Source: an uncultured Clostridia bacterium (GTDB lineage: Bacteria > Bacillota > Clostridia > Christensenellales > Borkfalkiaceae). From it: 64,000 bases of DNA. The notes beneath the pieces were generated by a model. It searched no databases and was not told the DNA's origin. It saw nothing but the letters and a program-made list of their open reading frames with translations. Shown here piece after piece: positions 14,908-21,544 of this stretch. The translations under genes were made by a program, and so were the position numbers. The stretch is from the NCBI GenBank assembly GCA_934248055.1, contig CAKQKI010000003.1, positions 141,885-205,884 of the forward strand, written 5' to 3'. How positions within the stretch are numbered: position 1 is the first letter of the stretch; the number at the start of each line of letters is the position of its first letter.

Positions 14908-15753
14908 TTAAACTATTTTAGCGGTCTGAATTTCCTGTTCTTCGCAATCCGACTCGTTTGAAACCTTCTCTTCGATATCGGCGTTATTCCCGTGCGTTTC
15001 GTCTGCGCAGGCAAACTCGCACGCGCGTTTTTCTTCGTAATCGGAATCCGCCGCGCGCTTTTCTTCTAAAACGGCGTCTTTTTCGCGCTGATTTCTTTCA
15101 AAATCGAATTCGGCTTCGAGATCGAAATCGTCCGCGTTGTCGAATGCGGCAAGTTTTGAAATCGAAACTTCGTAAGCGATCATTGTTTTCGTTTCGGAAT
15201 CGCTTATTTTTTTCTGATACTCGCGCGACTGTATTCTTCCCGCAAGCGCCACTCTGTCGCCGACGCTTAAACTCTTAACGAAACGCGCGTTTCTCCCCCA
15301 CGCAATGCAAGGTATATAATCGCTTTTGTTATACGCTCTGTTTACCGCCACGAGAACGTCGGCAATCTCTCTGTTGAAAGGAGTTGTTCTGTATACGGGC
15401 GGTTTGCAGATATACCCCGAAAGCACAATGTTATTCGGATTTTTGCAATAATCTTCTTTTAAAATTTCTCTCACGAAAACCGTAAGCATAAGCCTTGACC
15501 TTCCGTCTGTCTGCTTATTGTAACTTCTGAACTGACCGAGAGCGCACAAAACCGAACCGACTTTTAAATTTCCGCTTTCGATAAGCCTTTCGGAAATCGT
15601 TACCGGCAAAATATCCGCCTGCCCGGATAATCTTTTAACGAGAACGTCCATTTCGTAAAAGCCTTCGCCGTATATTTCATGCGAAAACTTCGCTTCTGTT
15701 ACGATTTCGCCTTTGAGATATACTTTATTGTTTTGTTTTTCCTGACCGTTCAT
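14908..15753 (-). CDS. Single-stranded DNA-binding-like protein with two OB-type regions
   Basis: A 281-residue protein. Residues 8-95 and 105-195 both read as OB-fold units; the second (NIVLSGYICKPPVYRTTPFN, then DYIPCIAWGRNA and GDRVALAGRIQSREY) matches SSB very closely. The last 70 residues are strongly acidic with scattered Cys, without the usual DDDIPF tip. Two-OB SSB-like proteins of this sort are common in Clostridia next to or instead of canonical SSB. An AGGAGG ribosome-binding site precedes the ATG. Monocistronic or following the deacetylase gene by 23 nt. Confidence 0.78.
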   Translation of the reverse strand: MNGQEKQNNKVYLKGEIVTEAKFSHEIYGEGFYEMDVLVKRLSGQADILPVTISERLIESGNLKVGSVLCALGQFRSYNKQTDGRSRLMLTVFVREILKEDYCKNPNNIVLSGYICKPPVYRTTPFNREIADVLVAVNRAYNKSDYIPCIAWGRNARFVKSLSVGDRVALAGRIQSREYQKKISDSETKTMIAYEVSISKLAAFDNADDFDLEAEFDFERNQREKDAVLEEKRAADSDYEEKRACEFACADETHGNNADIEEKVSNESDCEEQEIQTAKIV

Positions 15754-15776
15754 AAAAAGTCCTCCTGAGTTTACTT

Positions 15777-16568
15777 TTACCGCCCCTTGAAAAGCGATGA
15801 TTTTCCGACCGTTTTTCGCTGAACGCCGCGCGAATCGATAAAGTAATCGTTTTTATAAATAAGTTCGCCTATCGGAACGAATTCAAAACCTTTTTCTTTA
15901 AGATTTGAAAGTATATACGGCAACGCTTCGGCCGTATGCAACCCCTGATTGTGACAAAGAATAATCGAGCCACTTTTCACGCGGGAAGTTACCCGCCTGA
16001 CGATTTCTTTTGCGGAAATATTTTTCCAGTCAATGCTGTCAACGTCCCACTGCACGGTGTAAAGCCCCGCTTTTTTCGCAACGGCAAGCGTTTTATCGTC
16101 GTAATCGCCGTAAGGCGCGCGGAAAAGTTCCACTTTTTTACCCGTGATGCTTTCTATCGCTTCGGACGACGAAACGAGTTCTTCTTCTATTTTCGCTTCC
16201 GTAAGCGCGGGCATGTTTGGATGAGTTTTGGAATGAGTGCCTATCTCGTGTCCGCGTGCGGATATTTTTTTTACCATATCGGGAAATTTTCTCGTCCAGA
16301 ATTCAACGCAGAAAAACGTGCATTTTACGTCGTATTCGTCCATTACGTCGAGAAGTTTTTCGGTATAATCCGCTCCGTAAGCGCAATCGAAAGATATTGC
16401 TATTTTATTATCGCTCCGCTCCACGGAATATATAGGAACTTTTTTAACCGTTCCGCCGAAATAAACTTCCGCCGCGCCCGTTGCTCCCATAACTATCGTT
16501 CCCGAAAGAAACGCCGCGCACGCAACAATCGCAAATAAAGCCCTTTTGAGTTTTACCGAAAAAATCAT
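15777..16568 (-). CDS. PdaB-like polysaccharide deacetylase (NodB domain)
   Basis: A 263-residue exported enzyme: an N-terminal hydrophobic segment (residues 9-30), then the NodB fold. Metal ligands are visible as ISFDCAYG (Asp61) and THSKTHPNM (His112, His116); FRAPYGDYDDKT carries the catalytic-arginine motif, and LCHNQGLHTAEALPYIL the C-terminal His. The ISFD-AYG-DYT pattern is that of sporulation deacetylases of the PdaB group. It removes acetyl groups from peptidoglycan sugars outside the cell. The 5' leader holds an 11-bp inverted repeat. Sporulation involvement is inferred from subfamily only. Confidence 0.85.
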   Translation of the reverse strand: MIFSVKLKRALFAIVACAAFLSGTIVMGATGAAEVYFGGTVKKVPIYSVERSDNKIAISFDCAYGADYTEKLLDVMDEYDVKCTFFCVEFWTRKFPDMVKKISARGHEIGTHSKTHPNMPALTEAKIEEELVSSSEAIESITGKKVELFRAPYGDYDDKTLAVAKKAGLYTVQWDVDSIDWKNISAKEIVRRVTSRVKSGSIILCHNQGLHTAEALPYILSNLKEKGFEFVPIGELIYKNDYFIDSRGVQRKTVGKSSLFKGR

Positions 16569-16579
16569 TTGCCCCTTTT

Positions 16580-16615
16580 AAAGAAGTAAACAACCCTTTT
16601 ACTTCTTTCATTATA
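16580..16615 (-). promoter_or_regulatory. Promoter -10 and 11-bp inverted repeat before the deacetylase
   Basis: On the reverse strand TATAAT (16615-16610) is followed at once by a perfect 11-bp repeat AAAGAAGTAAA/TTTACTTCTTT (16580-16608). It ends about 4 nt before the AAAGGGGC ribosome-binding site. Position at the start of transcription fits either an operator or a 5' hairpin that stabilises the mRNA. Confidence 0.55.
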
Positions 16616-16783
16616 TAGATTTTAAATGAATAAAAAATGAAAAAATGTGTCGAAACGGTGAAATTTTCGTCGTTTTTGCTTTTTTACCTGCATTTTACCC
16701 CGAAAAGTTTCGCATTGCCTGACTTTCTTTCCGTTTTATTTATACTGTAACCCCGCAAAAAATAGAACTATATACGAAATTCG

Positions 16784-16812
16784 TTGACAAATTTACAAAA
16801 ATTTGCTAAAAT
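16784..16812 (+). promoter_or_regulatory. Promoter of tRNA-Gly
   Basis: TTGACA (16784-16789), 17-nt spacer, TAAAAT (16807-16812). The primary transcript would carry a 65-nt leader before the tRNA, to be removed by RNase P. Confidence 0.8.
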
Positions 16813-16883
16813 AACCGTACGATATAAATTGCGCTTCGAACCGAAATTATTAAAAATCGTTTCGGCGCGGTTTAAAATTAAGC

Positions 16884-16957
16884 GCAGATGTAGTTTAGTG
16901 GTAAAATAGCGGCTTCCCAAGCCTCGGTTGCGGGTCCGATTCCCGTCATCTGCTCCA
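16884..16957 (+). tRNA. tRNA-Gly (anticodon CCC)
   Basis: The acceptor stem GCAGATG pairs perfectly with CATCTGC, followed by T and an encoded CCA. The anticodon loop is TTCCCAA, giving CCC. The T arm GCGGG-TCCGATT-CCCGT is normal. The anticodon stem GCGGC/GCCTC contains one C-U mismatch, so a small irregularity in that stem should be noted. Confidence 0.9.
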
Positions 16958-16961
16958 AAGT

Positions 16962-16990
16962 AAATCCCGCAAGCGCGGGATTTTTTTTTA
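16962..16990 (+). terminator. Intrinsic terminator of tRNA-Gly
   Basis: AAATCCCGC/GCGGGATTT with an AAGC loop and a run of nine or more T residues, starting 5 nt after the CCA end. Confidence 0.93.
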
Positions 16991-17032
16991 AAGATTTCAT
17001 TCGTCGTCGCTAAATGTTTTCAATGAAATAAT

Positions 17033-17068
17033 AAACCCCGCAAAGAAATCTTTGCGGGGTTAATTTTT
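17033..17068. terminator. Bidirectional terminator between tRNA-Gly and the sugar ABC ATPase
   Basis: AACCCCGCAAAGA pairs with TCTTTGCGGGGTT, with a T-rich tail on the forward side and a weaker TTATTATTT on the reverse side. It touches the stop codon of the reverse-strand ATPase gene. Confidence 0.8.
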
Positions 17069-18336
17069 TATTCGTGTTTTTTCTTTTTGGATTTAATAAG
17101 TTTATCCTGCTCGCCGTTAGCGATTCTTTCAAGTTCAAGAGTGGGAACGTACGCTTTCGTGCCTTCGCCTTCGAGAATGGAAAGTTCGGTTTCTTTATCG
17201 AAAAGGTGAGTGTGAATAATATCAACGCCGAGAGTAACTATCTGATCGGCAGTGGTAGTCGAACGGGAGTCGACTTTCGCGATCATCTGGGTATTGTCTT
17301 CTATAAGGCTCTTGATTTTGCCTTCTTCTTCCTCTTCCTGTTCGCCGAATACGCAGTAAAGAAGGGTTTCCGCGCCGAGTTTTTCAACAACGTCTACCCT
17401 GACCTGTAAAGTGGTTTCGGGAGAATTGTTGATAAAGAGTTCGTCGTCATGGAAATCTTCGGGGCGAATTCCGATAACTACGGGCTTGCCCGTGTTAAGA
17501 TAATCGTCAAGATTGATAATAGAAGCGGATTTGCTCTTCGGATATAAAATCTTGTGATTTTCGAATTCCACGTAAACTTTGTCTTTCTTGCCCGTTAAAA
17601 CGGCGTCGAAGAAGTTCATCTGCGGAGTGCCTATGAATCCCGCAACGAACATATTCGCGGGGTAATCGTAAAGTTTCTGCGGAGCGTCAACCTGCTGAAT
17701 AAGACCGTCTTTCATAACGACTATTCTCGTACCCATCGTCATAGCCTCGACCTGATCGTGAGTAACGTAAATGAAAGTCGTGGAAAGCCTGTGGTGAAGT
17801 TTGGTTATTTCGGTACGCATCTGCGCGCGGAGTTTGGCGTCAAGGTTTGACAAAGGCTCGTCGAGAAGGAATACCTTCGGTTCGCGGACTATCGCTCTTC
17901 CGAGCGCAACTCTCTGTCTTTGACCGCCGGAAAGAGCCTTGGGTTTTCTCTGAAGATACGTTTCAAGACCTAAAATACGAGCGGCTTCTTTAACGCGCGC
18001 GTCGATTTCCGGACGAGGCATTTTACGGAGTTTAAGACCGAACGCCATATTGTCGTAAACCGTCATGTGGGGATAAAGCGCGTAGTTCTGGAAAACCATC
18101 GCTATATCTCTGTCTTTGGGCTGAATATCGTTGACGCGCTTATTATCTATATATAAATCGCCGTCCGAAATTTCTTCAAGACCCGCTATCATACGAAGAG
18201 TGGTAGACTTACCGCAGCCGGAAGGTCCGACGAAAACGATAAACTCTTTATCTTCGATGTCCATAGTAAAATCCGTAACCGCCTGAACGCCCGACGGATA
18301 TACTTTGTAAATATGATCAAGTTTTAAACTTGCCAT
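17068..18336 (-). CDS. MsmX/UgpC-type carbohydrate ABC transporter ATPase (orphan)
   Basis: A 422-residue ATPase: Walker A GPSGCGKST near residue 37, signature LSGGQRQR, Walker B VFLLDEPLSNLDAKLR, H-loop VTHDQ, then a MalK-type TOBE region. The DEPLSNLDAKLR block is diagnostic of CUT1 sugar importers. It is about 55 residues longer than typical MsmX, with an acidic insert (EEQEEEEEGK) and a Lys-rich tail. No permease or binding protein is nearby, as expected for a shared ATPase serving several sugar importers in Firmicutes. A GGAGGT ribosome-binding site precedes the ATG. Confidence 0.88.
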   Translation of the reverse strand: MASLKLDHIYKVYPSGVQAVTDFTMDIEDKEFIVFVGPSGCGKSTTLRMIAGLEEISDGDLYIDNKRVNDIQPKDRDIAMVFQNYALYPHMTVYDNMAFGLKLRKMPRPEIDARVKEAARILGLETYLQRKPKALSGGQRQRVALGRAIVREPKVFLLDEPLSNLDAKLRAQMRTEITKLHHRLSTTFIYVTHDQVEAMTMGTRIVVMKDGLIQQVDAPQKLYDYPANMFVAGFIGTPQMNFFDAVLTGKKDKVYVEFENHKILYPKSKSASIINLDDYLNTGKPVVIGIRPEDFHDDELFINNSPETTLQVRVDVVEKLGAETLLYCVFGEQEEEEEGKIKSLIEDNTQMIAKVDSRSTTTADQIVTLGVDIIHTHLFDKETELSILEGEGTKAYVPTLELERIANGEQDKLIKSKKKKHE

Positions 18337-18490
18337 TTCACCATACCTCCATGTTTTTTCAGTAATATTTTAACACATTGCAATTTCGTTTGCAATATGC
18401 AAAATAACCAAAATTTAAAACCCGATTTAGCCGTATTTGTATAAATCGCCGAAATTCCCCTTCGTTTTAGGTCAATTTTTCGCTTTACGC

Positions 18491-18699
18491 TTTACAAAAC
18501 GGCGGTGCGGTTGTATAATATAAACAGAGTTATATACGAATAATACGGATTTTACCTGTCGCCGCGCTTAGAGCGCTGCGCCGCGCCGACGGGTTATACT
18601 TATATCATAGCCTGAAAACGCCGTATTATACTTCACGATTAAAAACTACGCTATTTTCGCTTTCGGGCAAAATCTTTTATTCCGCGACAGGGGGGTTTT
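18491..18699 (+). promoter_or_regulatory. Promoter and structured 5' leader of the transcarbamylase-like gene
   Basis: TTTACA (18491-18496), 17-nt spacer and TATAAT (18514-18519) give a start near 18526 and a leader of about 174 nt. Two helices are visible: ATAATACGG (18540-18548) with CCGTATTAT (18621-18629), 9 bp; and CCTGTCGC (18555-18562) with GCGACAGG (18684-18691), 8 bp. The second includes the first bases of the AGGGGGG ribosome-binding site (18689-18695). The two helices interleave, so they form a pseudoknot or exclude each other. A local hairpin GCGC/GCGC sits at 18564-18576. No known riboswitch class was recognised. Confidence 0.6.
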
Positions 18700-19602
18700 A
18701 TGAATATTTCAAGATACGTCAGGCAAGGGAAAGTCGATTTTAACAATCTTCTTACTCTCGAAGGCATTTCCGCTACGGAAATTGCCGAAGTAATATCGGT
18801 CGCAACGGAACTCAAACGCCGCCGCGTCGTACACGAAAAACTCGAAGTTCTGCGCGGCAAATACGTGCTTATACTTATAAAATCCAAAAATATCCGTTCG
18901 CAGATAAATTTTAAACTCGCGGTAAAAGAACTCGGCGGCGAACCGCTTACGGCGGCTCTGAGCGGCGAAAATCTCGAAGAAATTTTTTCGGACGCCGATT
19001 ATCTCAAAACCCTTGCCGATTCCGACATTTCGGCGGCGATCGTATGCACGAGTAAAGACGAAGATTCTTCTCTTATGAAAACCATATCGCCTATACCCGT
19101 TATCAACGCGAACGAAAACAAAAGTCCCGTGGAAGCCTTTGCCGATATTATGACCATCGCCGAAAAGCACCACGACTTAAAAGACGTTGCAGTTACGATA
19201 ATAGGTAATTTTTCGTCGGGCGATTTGTCGCTCGTTACGGGGCTTTCCAAACTCGGAGCGAACGTTTGTCTTCTGCACGACGGCAACGGCGCGCCCGATA
19301 AAGAAACGCTCGGCTATCTGAATCAGTTTTCGCACGTGGAAGAAACGACCGATAAACTTTCCGCCCTTAAAAATGCCGACGTTATTTATTTCACCGGCGA
19401 CGAAACAGCCGTCAACGCAAATGAAAACGATCTTGTGAAAAACGAGAAAGACTATATTATCATGAGCGCCTTCCCCGCGGCGAAAAACGAAGAAATCCGC
19501 AGGCTTATAAAGAATTCGCGTTCTTTCGTAAAAGCGCAGACGGAAAATCTTCTGCACGCCGCCAAAGCGGTGCTTGCGTTAACAACGAAAAGTTGCGTAT
19601 AA
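18700..19602 (+). CDS. Degenerate aspartate/ornithine carbamoyltransferase-like protein
   Basis: A 300-residue protein with the two-domain transcarbamylase plan: LTLEGISATEIAEVISVATELK at the start, the GKYVLILIKSKNIRSQINFKLAVKELGG segment, PVEAFADIMTI, then a VTIIGNFSSGDLSLVTGLSKLGANVCLLH second domain. The carbamoyl-phosphate motif STRTR is replaced by SKNIRS, and the HPxQ motif by NKSPVEA with no His. The length is normal. Both changes argue against carbamoyltransferase activity; it may have a changed substrate or a regulatory role. Its start follows AGGGGGG. The gene stands alone behind a structured leader, and its stop codon directly abuts an inverted-repeat element. Confidence 0.7.
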   Translation: MNISRYVRQGKVDFNNLLTLEGISATEIAEVISVATELKRRRVVHEKLEVLRGKYVLILIKSKNIRSQINFKLAVKELGGEPLTAALSGENLEEIFSDADYLKTLADSDISAAIVCTSKDEDSSLMKTISPIPVINANENKSPVEAFADIMTIAEKHHDLKDVAVTIIGNFSSGDLSLVTGLSKLGANVCLLHDGNGAPDKETLGYLNQFSHVEETTDKLSALKNADVIYFTGDETAVNANENDLVKNEKDYIIMSAFPAAKNEEIRRLIKNSRSFVKAQTENLLHAAKAVLALTTKSCV

Positions 19603-19893
19603 GGGATTCCATTCGTCATCACTAATTACCGAAAAGGCGTCTTTTTCGCCATTTTCCGCGACCGTTCGGGCGCAGTACGTCAAGTACAGCAACCCTCACG
19701 TTCGCAAAAAATCATCAAAAAATGCGCTCTTTTCGGTGCGGAGCATTTTTGCGGATGAGAAACCGACCGCATCGCGGCTCGTTTAGGCAAGGCAAACGCC
19801 CGAAGTTGTACTTGGCGTACTACGAGCGGCGTTAAACGCCGCATAAATCGGTTTATCACCACAAAAATAACTAGTGATGACGAATGGAATCCC
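19603..19893. mobile_element. Full-length inverted-repeat element, family A (291 bp, non-coding)
   Basis: The left end GGGATTCCATTCGTCATCAC and the right end are perfect inverted copies over 22 bp, with a few more matches inside. The inside holds hairpins but no convincing coding frame. A second copy's left part (63663-63902, about 90% identical by eye) and a right-end piece (62747-62794) are in the window. The element begins at the base after the stop codon TAA of the upstream gene, and TAA also follows its right end, which could be a 3-bp target duplication. It resembles a MITE; no transposase is visible. Confidence 0.85.
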
Positions 19894-19921
19894 TAATATT
19901 TAAACTCTTTAAAACTAAAAT

Positions 19922-19966
19922 CCGCCCTTCGCGCGGCGATAAATCGGTCGTCTTTGCGAAGGGCGG
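19922..19966 (-). terminator. Terminator of RNase P RNA
   Basis: On the reverse strand CCGCCCTTCGC pairs with GCGAAGGGCGG and is followed by ATTTTAGTTTT, 16 nt beyond the mature 3' end. Confidence 0.75.
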
Positions 19967-19981
19967 TTTTATATATAGTTA

Positions 19982-20317
19982 CAAGACGGTCTGTAAGCCG
20001 AGTTCTGTCATTTAATACGGCTATCTATCTAGACTTTGCGTTACCGCAAAGTTCAAGCGAATAAAACGGACGTGCAGCCGTAGCAACTGTAACGCACGCC
20101 CCTATCTTGCATCATGTGGGGTTTACACTGCTCCCCGCGTTACCGTGGGGACGGTGAGCTCTTACCTCGCCTTTTCACCCTTGCGAACGAAGTTCGCGGT
20201 AATTTTCTGTTGCACTTTCCTTGAAGTCGCCTTCACCGGCCGTTAACCGGCACAACGCTACGCGATGCTCGGACTTTCCTCGTAGAATTACTTCTCCGCA
20301 GCCGTACAACCGTCTTG
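19982..20317 (-). ncRNA. rnpB: RNase P RNA
   Basis: The ends CAAGACGGT (5') and ACCGTCTTG (3') pair to form P1. Near the 5' end GAGGAAAGTCCGAGC is the universal CR-I block. GGGTGAAAAGGCGAGGTAAGAGCTCACC appears in two parts across the specificity domain, and GACAGAACTCGGCTTACAGACC closes the catalytic domain. At 336 nt it is a normal size. It matures tRNA 5' ends as the catalytic RNA of RNase P. Confidence 0.96.
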
Positions 20318-20353
20318 CAGTATTATAATATCATTTTTTTTTCGTTTTGTCAA
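20318..20353 (-). promoter_or_regulatory. rnpB promoter inside the 3' end of ddl
   Basis: Reverse-strand TTGACA (20353-20348), 17-nt spacer, TATTAT (20330-20325), seven nt before the rnpB 5' end. The -35 and spacer overlap the last codons of ddl. Confidence 0.75.
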
Positions 20354-21485
20354 AACTCTTCGCGCCTTTAACTCCCGATATTTTCAAAACGTTCGATTCG
20401 TAAACGAAATTCCGCGAATAATACGCCGCGCTTACCGAAAGCCCTTCTTTAACGAGCGCGGTGAGCATATCCGAAAACCCTTTCATCGTATCCGAAAACA
20501 GATAGTACGCAAGCGACCCCGGCACGGTGTTTATTTCGTTTACGAACACTTTGTTTTCGTAAATTATGTAATCTATCCTTATAACTCCCGTAAAATCCGC
20601 TTTGCGATAAATTCTTTCGGTAACGCTCCTTATTTTATCTCTCAGCGTCTTGCTTATATCCGCGGGCATTCTGCGCCCCGCGCCCGTTTTCGAGCCGAGA
20701 TATTTATCTTTAAACGTTAAAATTTCGTTGACGGAAACGGGTTCTTCGCATTCCGACACTACGATTTTATCGTCCGCCCTGTATGCCGCGCAATTTATTT
20801 CTCTGAAATTTTTAAGAGCGCGCTCGATAATCACTTTGTCGTCGTAAGAAAAAGCAAGTGAAAGCGCGTCGCTCAGTTCCCGCTCGCCCGCCGCAACGGA
20901 AATTCCTATGCTGCTGCCCGCGTTGGCGGGTTTTACTATAACGGGGTACGAAAACTTTTTTTCAATCATTTTTACCGCCGTTTCTTTTTTCTCGTAATAG
21001 TTTTTTCTCAGCAGTCTTAAATAAGGAAGTCTTTCCACGTTCAGACCCTGTAAAACTATTTTAGTAAAGTCTTTATCCATCGAAAACGCGCTTGCGAAAA
21101 GGTCGGGGCTTGCGCTCGGAATTCCGCATAATTTCAAAACTCCCGCCAAAGTTCCGTCTTCGCCGTTCACGCCGTGAAGACAGTTTATCGCAAGCGAAAT
21201 TTCGAATAATTTTTTTAATCCCGATTTTTTTACCGCGTAAAGACTACCGTCGCCCGCAAGAAAAGTAACCCGCGCAAGATCTTTTAAGTTTAAAGTTTTA
21301 TAAACCGATATATCGTTTAAAATTTTCCCCGTATACCACTTTCCGTCGCCGCTTATAAAAACGGGTACGGGTTCGAAAAGGTTTTTATCAAGAGAATTCA
21401 GCGTAAGAACGCCCGTTATAACCGAAACGTCGTGTTCGCACGATTTACCGCCGAAAAATACCGCAATTTTTTTCAAAAAAAACAC
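20331..21485 (-). CDS. ddl: D-alanine--D-alanine ligase
   Basis: A 384-residue ATP-grasp enzyme. The N-terminus KIAVFFGGKSCEHDVSVITG is the Ddl signature; FSYPVIVKPANAGSSIGIS is the ATP-grasp lysine block; IDYIIYENKVFVNEINTVPGSL holds the metal ligands and the NEINTxPG motif. It joins two D-Ala residues for peptidoglycan precursors. It follows murF on the same strand by 59 nt, a sensible pairing since MurF adds the dipeptide product. Slightly long at the C-terminus, with a Lys-rich tail overlapping the rnpB promoter. Confidence 0.94.
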   Translation of the reverse strand: MFFLKKIAVFFGGKSCEHDVSVITGVLTLNSLDKNLFEPVPVFISGDGKWYTGKILNDISVYKTLNLKDLARVTFLAGDGSLYAVKKSGLKKLFEISLAINCLHGVNGEDGTLAGVLKLCGIPSASPDLFASAFSMDKDFTKIVLQGLNVERLPYLRLLRKNYYEKKETAVKMIEKKFSYPVIVKPANAGSSIGISVAAGERELSDALSLAFSYDDKVIIERALKNFREINCAAYRADDKIVVSECEEPVSVNEILTFKDKYLGSKTGAGRRMPADISKTLRDKIRSVTERIYRKADFTGVIRIDYIIYENKVFVNEINTVPGSLAYYLFSDTMKGFSDMLTALVKEGLSVSAAYYSRNFVYESNVLKISGVKGAKSFDKTKKK

Positions 21486-21544
21486 CTCCGAAAAAATATT
21501 CCCGCTTTGGTGTTTTTAAAATTTTTCCGAAGGTAAACCTGAAT

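Noticed and set aside
15936..16538. 200-codon forward frame antisense to the deacetylase
   Set aside because: The reverse strand has a clear NodB enzyme; the forward frame is Arg/Phe-rich and matches nothing, as expected for a shadow frame in this codon usage.
19680..19862. 60-codon reverse frame in the family A element, and a 60-codon forward frame in the second copy (63737-63919)
   Set aside because: The two frames are on opposite strands relative to the element and encode unrelated peptides, so neither is conserved coding sequence.
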